Source: Kryptolebias marmoratus (taxonomy: Eukaryota; Chordata; Actinopteri; Cyprinodontiformes; Rivulidae). Taken from it: a DNA stretch of 64,000 nucleotides. Made by a program: the position numbers and the translations under genes. The notes beneath the pieces are model-generated. The model saw only the letters and a list, made by a program, of their open reading frames with translations. It did not search any database and was not told the origin of the DNA. Shown here one piece after another: positions 11,490 to 48,134 of the stretch. Positions within the stretch are counted from its first letter, which is position 1. Every line of letters begins with the position of its first letter. The DNA lies in assembly GCF_001649575.2 (NCBI RefSeq), contig NC_051449.1, positions 23,859,954 through 23,923,953 on the forward strand. The letters are read 5' to 3'.

Positions 11490-11700
11490 AATTGGCCATA
11501 GAAATAAATAAAGACCTCTTCAGTTTCTTCGAAAATATTAAACTTTTTAAATCTGCTTCAGCGTACTTTTTCTTTTTTTGTCTTCTTATGATACTTTTAG
11601 CTAGCCTTTTGCTACGCTTAGGTTTTAGCTCACGTTCTGCTACTTTAGGCTACCATTCTAATACTTTTAACTTTTAGACAGCCCTTTTCTCCTTTAAACT
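11490..11700 (+). repeat. GCTA-rich dispersed repeat (family E)
   Basis: Contains a lead-in shared with other copies (CTGCTTCAGCGTACTTT, then GTCTTCTTATG) followed by degenerate units of the type TTTTAGCTAnnnTTTTGCTA. Other copies lie at 12.3, 26.2, 38.0, 42.9 and 60.5 kb. Confidence 0.6.
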
Positions 11701-12290
11701 TTTATATAACTTTTTTTTCCCCACTATTTTCTTTTATTAAATTTTCAACATTTAACATCAACACTGAACAAACAACCCCCACCCCAGCACCTATCTGTGA
11801 CAGACTAATGAAAACCATGATAAAATAAAAAGTTTAAGGTAAAATTAATATTAAATAAATAAAACACATTATAAATATACACACAAATATATACACACGT
11901 TGATACACATCACTGTGTTGCTCAGTTCAGAATGATCTGACAGTCTGTATCTTTAACAGGACAGAAATAGACTCCAGGTTATTTCAAATGGTCCAGCCTT
12001 ACCGACCAATTTTTCTTAAATTTGCCCAATTTAAGAAAATAAAGGACCTTTCTAATCCAGCTTGTATATGTAGACGGAGCTGCAGATTTCCAGTTTAACA
12101 GTATTAGCCCCCTGGACAGCAGAGTTGTGAAAACAATATCCTTTTTAGCAGGAGAGAGATCAAGTGAAGTAGGCTTCATCTTGAAAAATGCAGTTAAGGC
12201 ATTAGGAGTGATTTAATCTCCAGTTATATTAGACAATGTAAGAAAGAATTTAGACCAGAACCTCTTCATGGAGGGACAGCTCCAAAATCT
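11701..12290. other. no gene seen
   Basis: AT-rich intron sequence. A weak minus-strand open frame near 11979-12179 has LINE-like composition but no diagnostic motif. Confidence 0.3.
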
Positions 12291-12294
12291 GTGT

Positions 12295-12485
12295 GACCTT
12301 TTGCATGTTTATCTTTTAGATAGCTTTTTGCTAAGTTTAGTTTTCAGCTAGCGTTTTGTTGCTTTTAGCTACAGTTTTGCCACTTTTGGCTTTTAGCCAA
12401 AGTTCTACTTCTTCAAGCTTTAATAACTCAGTTTTAACTTCAGCTTTTTTCAGGACATTTCAGCAAAGTCTTTCAGCTCTCAGTA
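12295..12485 (+). repeat. GCTA-rich array (family E)
   Basis: Degenerate tandem units built on TTTTAGCTA and TTTTGCTA/TTTTGCCAC, with a spacing of roughly 25-30 bases. It lacks the family lead-in and is a partial copy. Confidence 0.55.
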
Positions 12486-12594
12486 TTCACACTTGGGTGG
12501 CAATATATTAGGAAAAACTTGCAATATTATTTTTTATTATTGCTTAATATTTACAATGATGTCAATTGTGATAAATCTAAAATTTCCTGAAAGT

Positions 12595-12690
12595 CTGAGA
12601 GGTGAGCCTGCAAACCTGTGACGCTGTTGCCTCACAGCAAGAAGGTCACAGGTTGTACCCCTGTGCTGCCTGTTCTAAAAACCACGTTGA
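12595..12690 (+). repeat. SINE head fragment
   Basis: Matches the 5' head of the ATGG-tailed SINE in this window (GTTGCCTCACAGCAAGAAGG, then a B-box-like ACAGGTTGTACCC). It is truncated and diverged. Confidence 0.5.
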
Positions 12691-13545
12691 TTAACTATAA
12701 ATGTGGGGGCGGCTGCTAAGTGTATCTGACGTGGGCAAAGGTGGGTAAGCATGCAGTTTGAAATGAAAATAAACCGTGATTTTCAAAACTGGCTGTTAAA
12801 AATGCATCCTCATGGTTCGATGGTCATTTGGCTGCAGACACTAAGAATTCAGTGACACTGTGATGGAAAATTTACAGGTTTATTTGCAATTTTGAGTCAC
12901 CACCTTGTCTACAACAGTCATAGTCCTGTGAGATACTAGGGCAAACCCAAATTTGTTACATCAGATTTACATATTATCAAATTTTGAGGTAATCTGTGTT
13001 TTACAGTGAATTTTGTTCAATTTCATGATTCTGATTGCAATAAGGCCTTAATACCGTGCTGTTAAAAAAAATGTTACTAAAAACATTTGACTCATATAAT
13101 TTTAGCTTAGTTTTGGTGTTGTTTACAGTTTTGTTTTGTATTCCAGGGTTGCCAACTTTCGAGGTCAGCTTGTCGTGAAATTTGAAACAGGGAGCATATT
13201 TGTTTGATTGGGAAGGTGCGAGAGAAAAAAAATGAGCTGTTCCATATTGACCTTGTTCTTCTCCTAAACTGGGACACTTCTGTGTGTCAGAAATTGTGAC
13301 ATGTTCTTCTAGTGTTAGCCTCAGTGCTTTAACCAAAAGACATTAACCATGAGTTGTACAACATACTCAAAGGAAGAAAGAAACTTTGTAAATTCAGAGT
13401 ATTTTAAACATTTTAATCTGATGCTGTCAAACAGATGTGGAGCTTTTTACATTCACGTCCACTGAGAAAACAGTGAAGCTTTCATTAAAACTTTACACTT
13501 AAACAGTCCCCCAAAACAGCAGCTTGTTTTAATGTTTGTTCATTA
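12691..13545. other. no gene seen
   Basis: Intron sequence. The minus-strand open frame at 13001-13336 has no family signature. Confidence 0.3.
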
Positions 13546-13549
13546 TCAA

Positions 13550-13935
13550 AGTCAAAGGTGAATGGTAATGTTTTTGCCTGTGTCTGTTACCAAAATATCG
13601 CATAATCCACTTAATGAAGTTCAATGAAAAGTGCAGAAAGTAACCACTGGATGTATATCTACAACTGTTTAGGTCAATCAAATTCAAGATGGCTGATACA
13701 GCTAATTAAATAAAAATCAGAAAAGGCTGTATGTCAGTCTGTTTTACAGATACTGACTTAAGGTTCGGTGTGGTAGTAGCTGACACTAATTACCAACGTA
13801 TATCCTGACCGCTAACAGATTCCATAATAACTTTGATTAAACATTTGTCATTAACTACTGTATTTGGAATAAGCTCTATGTGTCTGTGAGCAAAATATCA
13901 GTGGCAGGTGATATGCATTCCTTCAAGGAATGCTA
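13550..13935 (+). repeat. dispersed repeat family F
   Basis: Carries the family landmarks in order: GTTTTTGCCTGTGTCTGTTA, CACTGGATGTATATCTACAA, TTCAAGATGGCTG, TTTTACAGATACTGA. Copies recur at 17.1, 17.5, 18.45, 19.8, 25.2 (minus), 56.9 and 63.36 kb. Class unknown. Confidence 0.65.
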
Positions 13936-14289
13936 GGTCTTTATTTATTTAAGTTATGAAATGCTTTTCTACTTAACACAGTATTTTTTAACTTCGTGCT
14001 CTTTTCTTCCTGCATTTGTCACTCTGTTAGTGCAAACATTATCTCTTTGGTCCCACTGCATGACTACAGTGTGACTCATGAAGTTTTCTCCAATCACATG
14101 CAGCCTTAATCCTTTCCATGTTAAAATCTACATTCTTACCCTAAAATAATAGGCTTTATTTTAGGTCATGGCATCTCATATTATGAGCATTCTCTACATT
14201 GACAGAGATTTTTTTTTTTTTTATGTCAAAAGTCTCAAAAAAGGCAAGGCTGTTTTGATCACTGCCTAGTTACATTTTCTAATATTAGA

Positions 14290-15001
14290 ACATTTTCTTG
14301 ATTTGCCCGGCTTCTCTGGTGACTCTGCAGCACATGGTCAGAGCATTGGCCAATCAGAGCATGGGTCTGGCTATCCCTCTCTCTAGCAACAGCGAGTTAC
14401 TTGCTGCCTATTCATTAATTATTTTCCTGTGGTTCTCCCTCGTTGCTCTCTGTGTCTTACTCTTGTCTTTTTTGCTGCTCTCTGAACGGAGTGAATGTAA
14501 AGTCTTTAAAAGAGATTGGATCTACTGCCAGCTGCTGCTGTTGATGTGTTAACCTGCAAGCTGACACAGCATTCTGAGACTTCGACTCCTCTTTCATCTC
14601 GCTGGACTTTTTTTTTTGACTCTGGAATTAGAAGTCAGAACTGAAGGCTGAACAAGAACACTACTTTTTCTCTTTTTTTCTTTGTCTTTTATTTTTGCCT
14701 CCTTTACTGCAGCAATAAACAAATAAATCATGGCAAGAGGAAAAACAACTGGGCTTTTTTTCTGGTTGACAATGAGGGGAGGGGGGGACAGTTGGAGGTC
14801 GGACTATGAGTGCAGAGCAGGTGGAGAGAGAGGAGTTTGGGTCTGAAGTAGAGGGGGTGTAGTGGTGTGAGGATTGCGAGCTGTGGTTGGGTATGCCAGT
14901 GCCACGTGACTCTAGCCTGGCACTTCTTTCTTGTTGACTCGGGAGGATTTGGGATCGAGAGTCTTCCTGAGTCTGTCCAGCTTCTGTCTGAACAAAAAGT
15001 G
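14290..15001 (+). other. possible alternative promoter and 5' exon of pik3r2
   Basis: A higher-GC stretch with a CCAAT-type box (GGCCAATCAGAG, near 14350) and TTTAAAAG near 14506 ends near 15001 at GTGGGGTGAGTTTT, a good donor. It lies inside the 5' intron, on the same strand as pik3r2. No transcript evidence was available, so this is a hypothesis only. Confidence 0.25.
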
Positions 15002-15434
15002 GGGTGAGTTTTGCATGCTCCTGCATTCTGTTATCACATTAACTCTTGGAAAAAGGGATCACATTCATTTTTCACCAGGGTTTACAGTGAATGCGCTGTC
15101 GGAATGCCAAGAGGATGGAGACTAAGGTTCATAAGCATGCATTTTATCTTTAAAACATGCAAACTGAAAGCGTAGTTTGAATATTTGATGCTTTTTCCCA
15201 GATTGTGTTTAAGCACCTGCAGTGCATCACTCAAAACACTGTCCATTTATAAACATTTTTAAAACGTTGGTACGGCATCAGGCCTTGCAAACCAGGCCTT
15301 TGGTTTAGCCATTTTTGGAGATTGCTCAAATTGCGTCAAAGTGAAACACCATAATAAAAGTGTCTTTTTCCATTCCTGCCTCTCATCACCTTCCGTTTCG
15401 ACTTGCTTCTTTTTTCCTCCCTGACTTGCTTTCA

Positions 15435-15660
15435 TAGACCATTGTCCTTGATTAGTCCACAGATCACAGATCTCGTACTTAATCAGGTAATCTTCTGTTT
15501 CCTCACTTGTTGTGGCACAGCATAGTCACTGGTTTAAAATCGGACTTATTATTTTTATGGGTTTTTTTCCACGCTCTTAAATGGCCAAAAAAAATCTACA
15601 ATTTGTCCACTTTTAATGTGGATTTCATAACTTGCAATATAACATTAATGTTCTTTAGTA
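15435..15660 (+). repeat. direct duplication, copy 1
   Basis: Shares GATTAGTCCACAGAT, CAGGTAATCTTCTGTTTCC and TCTACAAT(T/C)TGTCC with the segment at 16556-16760, in the same order and strand, about 1.12 kb apart. Confidence 0.65.
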
Positions 15661-16555
15661 ATTCTGGTTTAACATTTTAACCCTCAGAAGGTCTTCAGGA
15701 GAAAAATCGACCACACATTTCGTGTTCGTTTTTATTTATTTAGTTTGGTGCTGTCAAGGCCGTTCCTGACAAATCCAAAAAATCTTTCAAAAATTTTTTA
15801 CGCTGTTGGATTCATTTCAGATGCTCCCGTTAACTCCCAGTCATTTTACTACCCTTTAGTGTTCCTTCAGGGACCCATTGAAAGCAATTATAAATGCATT
15901 ATTTGGTCCCTTATTTAAAATATCATAAAACACGTCTCTTTCAATTCCGTTTTTTTCCCCCTTGATTCTACATTTGCACAACAAAAAATAAAACCAAAAA
16001 ATCACTCTGTAGCTTACTGTGGCCGGACTCGCCCAGGCTTGACTGAAAGCAGGGCCTCATCAGCGGATACGGGATGTGGCGGGCAGACAGTATTCACAAA
16101 ACTCCGGACTGGAATTTTTCCGGACTGGTCAATAATAACATCTGGGTGTCCGAAGGGGAAAAAAACTGTCATAGCATAAATTGTCAATTTTAAAAAACTC
16201 GCTTGTGTAGTTTTGTTAAACTGAAGGCTTTTAAGGAGCTAAAATTTTTAAAAAGTCATTTAAATTTGATATTTATATTTTAGGCTGAGATAGCTTTTTA
16301 AAGAGTGACTAGTTTATGGTGGACAAAAATATTAATAAATAGTATTTTTAACAGTTATGTGAGGTGGTCAATCCCCCCCTCAAGAACATTTATTGTCAAA
16401 GTTAAAAAACCTTCAGAGTGTAAATCTAACTTTGTACAAGCTATCATACCGATATAATTTAACCTTTCAAGCCGTGTGTTTGGTGTAAATGACCACATTG
16501 TTTCATGTCTCTGCTGAGGTTTTGCCATATTTACATGTATGTTATGAAAGTTTAT
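15661..16555. other. spacer between duplicated segments
   Basis: No gene seen. A second shared landmark, AAATGACCACAT, occurs at about 16488 here and again near 16859 after copy 2, hinting that the duplicated unit is longer than the clear core. Confidence 0.35.
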
Positions 16556-16760
16556 TAAAGACCATTGCTTTGATTAGTCCACAGATTACACGAACTTATT
16601 CAGGTAATCTTCTGTTTCCTCACTCCTTGTGGCGCACCATAATTCCTGTTTTAAAATAGGACTTTTTGCCTGTTTTTGACCCCTTCCTAGTTGGTCAAAA
16701 AGATCTACAATCTGTCCTCTTTTAGTGTGTGTTTAGAATTTGGAGTTTCCATCTTGTAAT
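16556..16760 (+). repeat. direct duplication, copy 2
   Basis: Second copy of the 15435-15660 segment with scattered substitutions and small indels. Confidence 0.65.
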
Positions 16761-17034
16761 TTTAGATTAATCTTTTTAAACAGGAATGGTTAATCAGTTT
16801 AATCTATCACAACAAAATATTTTTACTTTTTATGCTGTGAAATGCAGCTATGTGTTGCAAATGACCACATATTGTTAGTTATTTTTATCAGAGAATGTTC
16901 ATGTCATATTTATCAGCTGCCACTGAAGGCAGAGTGATAATATTTTTGCACGTTTCTATGTGTGTAGGTGTATTTATTTGAACTGGTAGCAAAATTTCTC
17001 ATCACTAAACAGATTTTAATTAAATTTCTGCGGT

Positions 17035-17110
17035 AGCTTGGTGGTCAGTGCTGCGGTCTTGTAATCATGAGGCTGCAGGTTTGAGCCCAGGTTGTGGCAG
17101 GAGGGGCATG
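17035..17110 (+). repeat. tRNA-like SINE head
   Basis: TAGCTTGGTGGTCAGTGCTG resembles an A-box region, and GCAGGTTTGAGCCC resembles a B box, at tRNA-like spacing. There is no paired acceptor stem, so it is read as a SINE head and not a tRNA gene. Confidence 0.45.
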
Positions 17111-17119
17111 CAGGGTAAA

Positions 17120-17345
17120 ACAATGTTTAAATCATTTGTGCGAGTTTGTTTGCTGTGGCAACCAGCAAAAACAAAAAAATCATTGGATGTACCTCAACAA
17201 CTGATAAACCTTTGGAATCAAACTGATTTAAGATGGCCACCACAGCATAGCAATCTAAACACAAAAATGGCTATAACTCAGCCGATTTTACAAATACTGA
17301 GCCAAAATTTGGTGTGTTAGTCGCTGATTGCACAAGATCTTTTTT
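17120..17345 (+). repeat. dispersed repeat family F
   Basis: CATTGGATGTACCTCAACAA, then AAGATGGCCACCACAGC, then TTTTACAAATACTGAGCC follow the family order. Confidence 0.65.
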
Positions 17346-17519
17346 TTTAAACTTGCTATTAACATTTGTTAGCAAAATATCTCAAGTATTGCTGTAAATG
17401 CAGGCATTAGTTTTTCACATTTATTAGGTATTATAGAGGGTAAGGCACTGAAATATGGTGCAGAAACATTTTTGGTTTGTTTTTTGAGGAGCTAAGAGGA
17501 TTTTGTGGCTTCAAACAAA

Positions 17520-17720
17520 CACTCACAGTAATCATTGGATGTACAGGTACAACTGATTACCTTTTGGAGTCAACTCATTTCAAAATGGCCACAACAGTTA
17601 ACAAACCTTAGCCTACACAAAATTGGTTATACCTTTGTGAATTTTACAGATATTGAGCTAAAATCTGGTGTGATAATGGCTGACAGTCAGTCACAACACA
17701 TACAGTACTTCAAGCGCTGA
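17520..17720 (+). repeat. dispersed repeat family F
   Basis: CATTGGATGTACAGGTACAA, CAAAATGGCCACAACAG and TTTTACAGATATTGAGC mark this copy. It lies about 400 bases after the previous one in the same orientation. Confidence 0.65.
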
Positions 17721-18445
17721 TAGATTATGAGAGGTCTCACAGCTTCAAATGACACTGATCATAATGTTATTTTCAAGCTTTGACCAAAACAGCTACAACT
17801 CTGTTATTTCTAAATATAAGATCTATATAGGGTCTATGATGAACTAAAACTTTGTCCTGAAAGGCAGGGGGCAATATCCATGCTTCAAAGAATGACAAAC
17901 CTTTAATTATACACTTTATTTGCTTTTAATTAGTGGTTTATGATATTGTACCTGTCTTTGGTTGAATGACTGAGATTAGACATTAGGCATGTTGTTCTAG
18001 ACCAGATATGGAAGTAGAAATATTTCTCCTACCTTTTCTCTCTTCCAATCAGGGAGGACTGTTGCAAAATGTCCTGCATGTTTCAGAAAATTGTGGTTGT
18101 TCTACACCTGAGATGCAGTTCTTAGCTTCTTTAGCATCCTTAGCATCTTTAGAGTTCTGTTAATTGAACATGGTGATTTTTTTCTTGACAGAGAAATTTG
18201 TTTTTGTGAACAGAATGAAGCGTCAGGCTGTAAATGAGTGAATATATGATGCAGCATCATCATCTGATTGCTTAATTCGAACTGCATAAACACATGGAGC
18301 TGTCGCAGTTTGCTGTTTTATTCCTTAAGCTTTGTTGCACATAGATGTGTGCTGCTTTTTCTCATTGCTGTTTATTCAACAGACAAAGCCTTCAGTGGCA
18401 GTCAGTTTATTTATATTGCACAATGTTAAAAGGCTGACAATAATG
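17721..18445. other. no gene seen
   Basis: Intron sequence. TTTGACCAAAACAGCTACAA near 17787, also found near 18648, belongs to the family F tail. Confidence 0.35.
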
Positions 18446-18449
18446 CTTT

Positions 18450-18690
18450 TACTTATGTCTGTGTGGGTTTCTGTCATCAAAATATATCATGAACCACTGG
18501 ACACATTTTAATGAAACTCTCAGAAAGTAAACATTAGAACTGATCTACAACTGATTAACTTTCGGTAAACCCACTTTAGGATGGCTGCCACATTCAACAC
18601 ACCTTAAAAACATAAAATGACTGTCTTGAAATGGTAGCAGCAAGCTTTGACCAAAACAGCTACAACTCCATGGTTTCTTGTCATTTGATT
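18450..18690 (+). repeat. dispersed repeat family F
   Basis: Carries TCATGAACCACTGGAC, a TTAATGAAACTCTCAGAAAG segment, CTACAACTGATTAACTTTC and GGATGGCTGCCACA, in the family order. Confidence 0.65.
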
Positions 18691-18833
18691 TTCGTTTAAA
18701 ACTTTGGGCATTAAAAGCAGTGTTTTGATGTGAATTCCAGCAATAATTGTTAGGCCTATAACTCTTTGTTGTTGGTGGTTTTTTTCTATGCTAATGTCTG
18801 ATTTTTTTTTCTGTGTTTTTTTCTGTTCTGCAG

Positions 18834-19312
18834 GGTGTTTATAATTCCTGGAACATGTGGGAGATTTGACCAAATCTGAGAAAAATCAAATCCTCTCCTA
18901 TTCTGCCAGCTGTCTTTCAATCAGACTCAGGGGGCCCTTGGCTGGCTTCATCTTTTGCTGGGTTGTTTCGACAGCACCCAGCCTTCAGGTTCTTGCTGCC
19001 TAAAGGAGCATGTTGCTGATGCTGTCACTGTGTTCCATCATCTGGCTCAACCGCGGCATCAAGTTGAGGAAAGTGCATCAGTACAGCAACCCGAGACAGG
19101 TGACACAGGCATAGCAACACAAAGGGCCACCTTATCAACCTGTAAAAATGCTTTTTATGCTTCTGCTGATGTTCTCATGTCACTCTTCCAATCCTCTGAG
19201 CTTTTGCATCAACTTTAGTGACTTTGGTTTTTGAGGAAGATTTCAGCACAGACAAACTCTTGCTGCACCCTCAATCATCTACGCCATTCTTAGTTTTTGA
19301 GTTCCATAAAAC
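18834..19312 (+). other. pik3r2: probable 5' UTR segment of pik3r2 joined to the first coding exon
   Basis: A strong polypyrimidine tract and TTCTGCAG at 18826-18833 make a good acceptor. From there sequence continues without a donor to the ATG at 19313. Several ATGs lie inside. A weaker acceptor (CATTCTTAG, ending at 19292) would leave a much shorter leader and is a real alternative. Confidence 0.4.
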
Positions 19313-44661
<25,349 letters not shown>

Positions 44662-45866
44662 AACCAGCACCTGCAATGAATCAGGCCAGCCAGACCTTAG
44701 TAAAGTGTTTGCTCATGTGTTTGACATGTCAGCAAAAATGTACTGTTTTTTAAAAAAAGGTTTGTGTATTTTTGGGCTGGAGCTTGGTGTATATTTCCCA
44801 TGCTGGTCCCGGTCCAGTTAAGAGCACTCTGGCCTCATAAAAAGCACACAACTATTGATATCAAGCTACACTTGCCCTGGTTGATATTATGAGATTTTAA
44901 CTTTCTTATTAGTCAGCCCCAACTGTACAGTGTTAGTCATGAAAACAAATATTACATTTGACATAAAAAAATGTAATGTGTTTAAGGAAGACAAAATAAG
45001 CACACAAAATACTTTTATAAGATTGCACAGAAAAGTAAAGAGACCAGATGATGGTTTGATTGGAAAAAATTTGCAAGAAGCTTTTTTCAGTCCCCCCCCC
45101 AACACAAAATAATTGTCTTTGGACAAAGGCCCTTTCCGTGAACCCAAGACTTCCTGCACACTCCTTGTAGTCAAAAGTTTGGACTGTAATTTACTTGGCT
45201 GAACCTAACTTGTCACTTCTCAGCTAAAAGTGGCTGAAGAGAACAAATGAAGTAACAAGTGACAGTGGGTGATATTACTGTGAGTTTGTAGGGGATGAAG
45301 TGTGGGGGTGCAGGTGTTTTAGCAGTTAAAGAAAACAATCGATTAAATTTAAACATACTGAAGAGCCAGAATAAAAACATCGAGCAGCAACAGGCCTGTG
45401 TCACTATGATGAAGCTTAAGGAAAAAAGAATATGATATACTTAGATGTCAACATTGGCAGTGCTACAGCTTTAAAAGAATTCCAAACAAGTATAGTCTTT
45501 AAGAAATTACCTATTTCCGGCTGCTTTAGCCAGTATCTAACTGGGCTTCCACTGCTGGGGACTAGTTGGTGAACAGCATTTGTGAGGGAGTCTAGAAAAT
45601 GTCTTGAAACATTTGCGAGAGGATTCTCAATTTCCTCACAGGAATCACAGAGGCTTGTAGTCCTGCTGCTTGAATTCTGAACATGTTCAAGATATTAGTG
45701 TGGCAAATCTTCACTCAGAATAGCTGAAGAGTTGTCACTGACATCTCCAACTCATCTCGAACCAATCTACATTTTGTTTCAGGCATCTCTAATCCATTTT
45801 AGGAGTGCAAGAGTTGTATTTTGACACCTATATGGAAGCTTTCTTTTGACAGAAAACATGTCCATG
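44662..45866 (+). other. pik3r2: probable pik3r2 3' UTR
   Basis: Sequence after the stop has no further coding structure. AATAAA occurs at 45371-45376. Longer 3' ends cannot be excluded. Confidence 0.4.
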
Positions 45867-46272
45867 TTATGAATTCTAGTGTTTTGGTTTTTGGCCTTAT
45901 GTTTTGTTTTCTGGGTTTTGGTTTTGTTCTTGTTGTCTTTCTTTTGTCACCATTTTCCTCTTCTCCTCAGTCTGCTCCTGTTTGTCTGCCACGCCCATCT
46001 CCACCTGTGAGCAATTGTTATCCTCTGTGTTTAAAACCCGATCACTTTCTCCACTACCCTGCTGGTTCATTGTCTATTGTTATTGTCTGTTGTCATGGTC
46101 TCTGGTCCCTTGTCTCTCGCCTCGCCTGGCCTTACCGTTTTGGATTTTGTTTTGTTAAGTTTTTGCTGCCTCGTCAGCCTTTGTTTTTGTTCATTTCCTT
46201 AGTTAATAAATTAGTTATTTAATTGAAGTCTGCACTCTGGGTTTGCCTCCTTCTCCACGCCACTTGACAGTC
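45867..46272 (+). repeat. dispersed repeat family C, near full length
   Basis: CTGCCACGCCCATCTCCACC, GTGTTTAAAACCCGATCAC, TTAATAAATTAGTTATTT and TGCACTCTGGGTTTGCCTCC, ending at CACTTGACA. The best plus-strand copy; open frames at 45821-46222 are artefacts. Confidence 0.6.
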
Positions 46273-46601
46273 CAAATCTAAAATCCATGCCAAGGATTAA
46301 TAATTATTAAAAAACTGCTCCAGATCTACCAGTCTTCAATTCAAAAGTGCCACAAAAGTTCCAGCTGCCACTTAACCGACTAGTCTCCAGCAGCCCATTA
46401 AGATACTACCTTTTAGTTTTTTGTTTCATTGATCTCCTGTACTTATGAGGAGAGGCATCCAGTAATGCTTATGCATGAGAAAAAGCAGGGTATTGTGAAT
46501 TGAGAATAAGTTTATAATCACAGTACACTCGAAGGAGACCTACATTTCTACATGATTCAGGTTTCCTGTGTCAAATGTCTCTTTATTCTGTTACTCTTTA
46601 A

Positions 46602-46684
46602 CCCTCCTGAAGCCCTCACAACTGAAAAGAGGAAGAGAAGCCTTTGTAACTTCAGGTCTATTTGACCTGAAGGCCACAGGAGGA
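46602..46684. mobile_element. 83-bp piggyBac-like mini-MITE
   Basis: Bounded by TTAA at 46598-46601 and 46685-46688, the piggyBac target duplication. The element begins CCCTCCTG and ends CAGGAGGA, giving inverted ends. Inside is a perfect 9-bp hairpin, CTTCAGGTC (46650-46658) and GACCTGAAG (46664-46672). Confidence 0.6.
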
Positions 46685-46689
46685 TTAAT

Positions 46690-47524
46690 ACTATAGCACC
46701 TGTAGCCATTGACTTACAGCACTGTTAGTGCTCCTCTGATATGTCTCGTTTCTACTTCTAAAGGCACTTGCTGAGCATCAGTTTGTATAATTATTGTGTC
46801 TTGGTACTGAATTTGCATTGTGTCTAAAGTAGATTTTTCACGTTACCCTGTCCTTGCAGATACTTGTTGTAAGTTTTTAAATGTAGATTTTCTCATGGTA
46901 CCTTTCTCTTGATCTCAACTGTTAATTTTATTATAATCTTGACTCAGAGCTGTAGAACATTGATGAACAGAAAAAAACGTGCACCTTTATATCTCATGTA
47001 CAGTATATTTCACACACATACAATCAGTGTATGTACCATTTTGTAGCTGTTCCTTTATTTTCAGAATATTCACTGAGTTTGATTCTATTTGAAATGTTCC
47101 AGTAAATGTGAGGCCATTGAAGGATCTGTTCTTGTGTACTGTAGCACAGCAGAACAAAAAGCACCAGTCCTTTTGCCATTCAGCATGGCTTCTGGACTCT
47201 GATATATATCTGGTGCAACTCTGGTATCTGGACCATTGACTGAAAGTTGTGGTGGTCTTTTAATGCACATCAAGGTTGTAAAAGGCATCTTAGATTTGCA
47301 GTCTCCAGAACAGTTCCCTCCCACTGTTCTGTGCTGCGGCAGTGACGTGCTTCTTGTTTTTTCTTTGTATGTTTGGCTTAAGGTAAAGCTTGTACCACCT
47401 CTATCCAATGTCATCTTCACAGCACAGTAGTTTGAACACAGGGTTATGCAGTTCTTATTGTGTGGTCAGTAAAATTACTGCATTCAGGCGAGTCATAGGG
47501 CTGCTTTTTAAGTAAATTTACATA
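46690..47524. other. no gene seen
   Basis: Intergenic or distal 3' UTR sequence. The minus-strand frame at 47085-47420 shows no domain. Confidence 0.3.
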
Positions 47525-47532
47525 GTGGATAT

Positions 47533-47538
47533 TATATA

Positions 47539-47590
<52 letters not shown>
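47533..47590. repeat. (TA)n microsatellite with ATGT/ACAT interruptions
   Basis: About 58 bases of TA repeats with TATGTATA and TACATATA interruptions that are themselves inverted, so the run can fold. Confidence 0.9.
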
Positions 47591-47664
47591 ATTTTTCTTA
47601 CACAGTAGAGTAAGAATGACACAAATATCTATTTTTGTATTAAAATACAAAGTTTAGAACAGAC

Positions 47665-47930
47665 ATGGTAAATGGTAAATGGCTTGCACTTATATAGCGC
47701 TTTATCTAGTCCAAGGACCCCAAAGCGTTTTACACTACAATCATTCACCCATTCATCCACACATTCACACACTGATGGTGGTAAGCTACATTGTAGCCTC
47801 AGCTGCCCTGGGGCGGGCTGACAGAAGTGAGGCTGCCATCACACCGGCGCCACCGAGCCCTCTGACCACCACCAGTAGGGAAGGCGGGTGAAGTGTCTTG
47901 CCCCAGGACACAACGGCTGAGACATGTCAT
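47665..47930 (+). repeat. SINE-like repeat (GGTAAATGG type)
   Basis: GGTAAATGGCTTGCACTTAT, ATAGCGCTTTATCTAGTCC, AAAGCGTTTTACACTACAA and GTCTTGCCCCAGGACACAA, in the order seen in a very common teleost interspersed repeat. Confidence 0.7.
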
Positions 47931-48134
47931 TTTCAAACAAGTAATGAATACTGTTTGAAAGGTTTCTGTGTGTAAGTTCCCAATTTTCTGCTCCTTAAAG
48001 TGAGTTAGGAGTCATTGTGTTAGAAAGGTTAGGCCTCTGACAAACACATGGCTCCTTGAGAAGCATCTCTTTCTGAATAGATGAGTCATACATTTTGGGA
48101 GGATCATTTCTCTAGACAAAACAGTCCAATCTTC

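Noticed and set aside
17035..17110. tRNA gene
   Set aside because: A and B boxes are present, but there is no matching acceptor stem or anticodon arm; better read as a SINE head.
45821..46222. 133-codon frame with membrane-like hydrophobic runs just after pik3r2
   Set aside because: It coincides with family C repeat sequence found in several other places in the window.
47085..47420. 111-codon minus-strand frame downstream of pik3r2
   Set aside because: No domain, no splice or promoter context; probably chance in 3' UTR or intergenic DNA.
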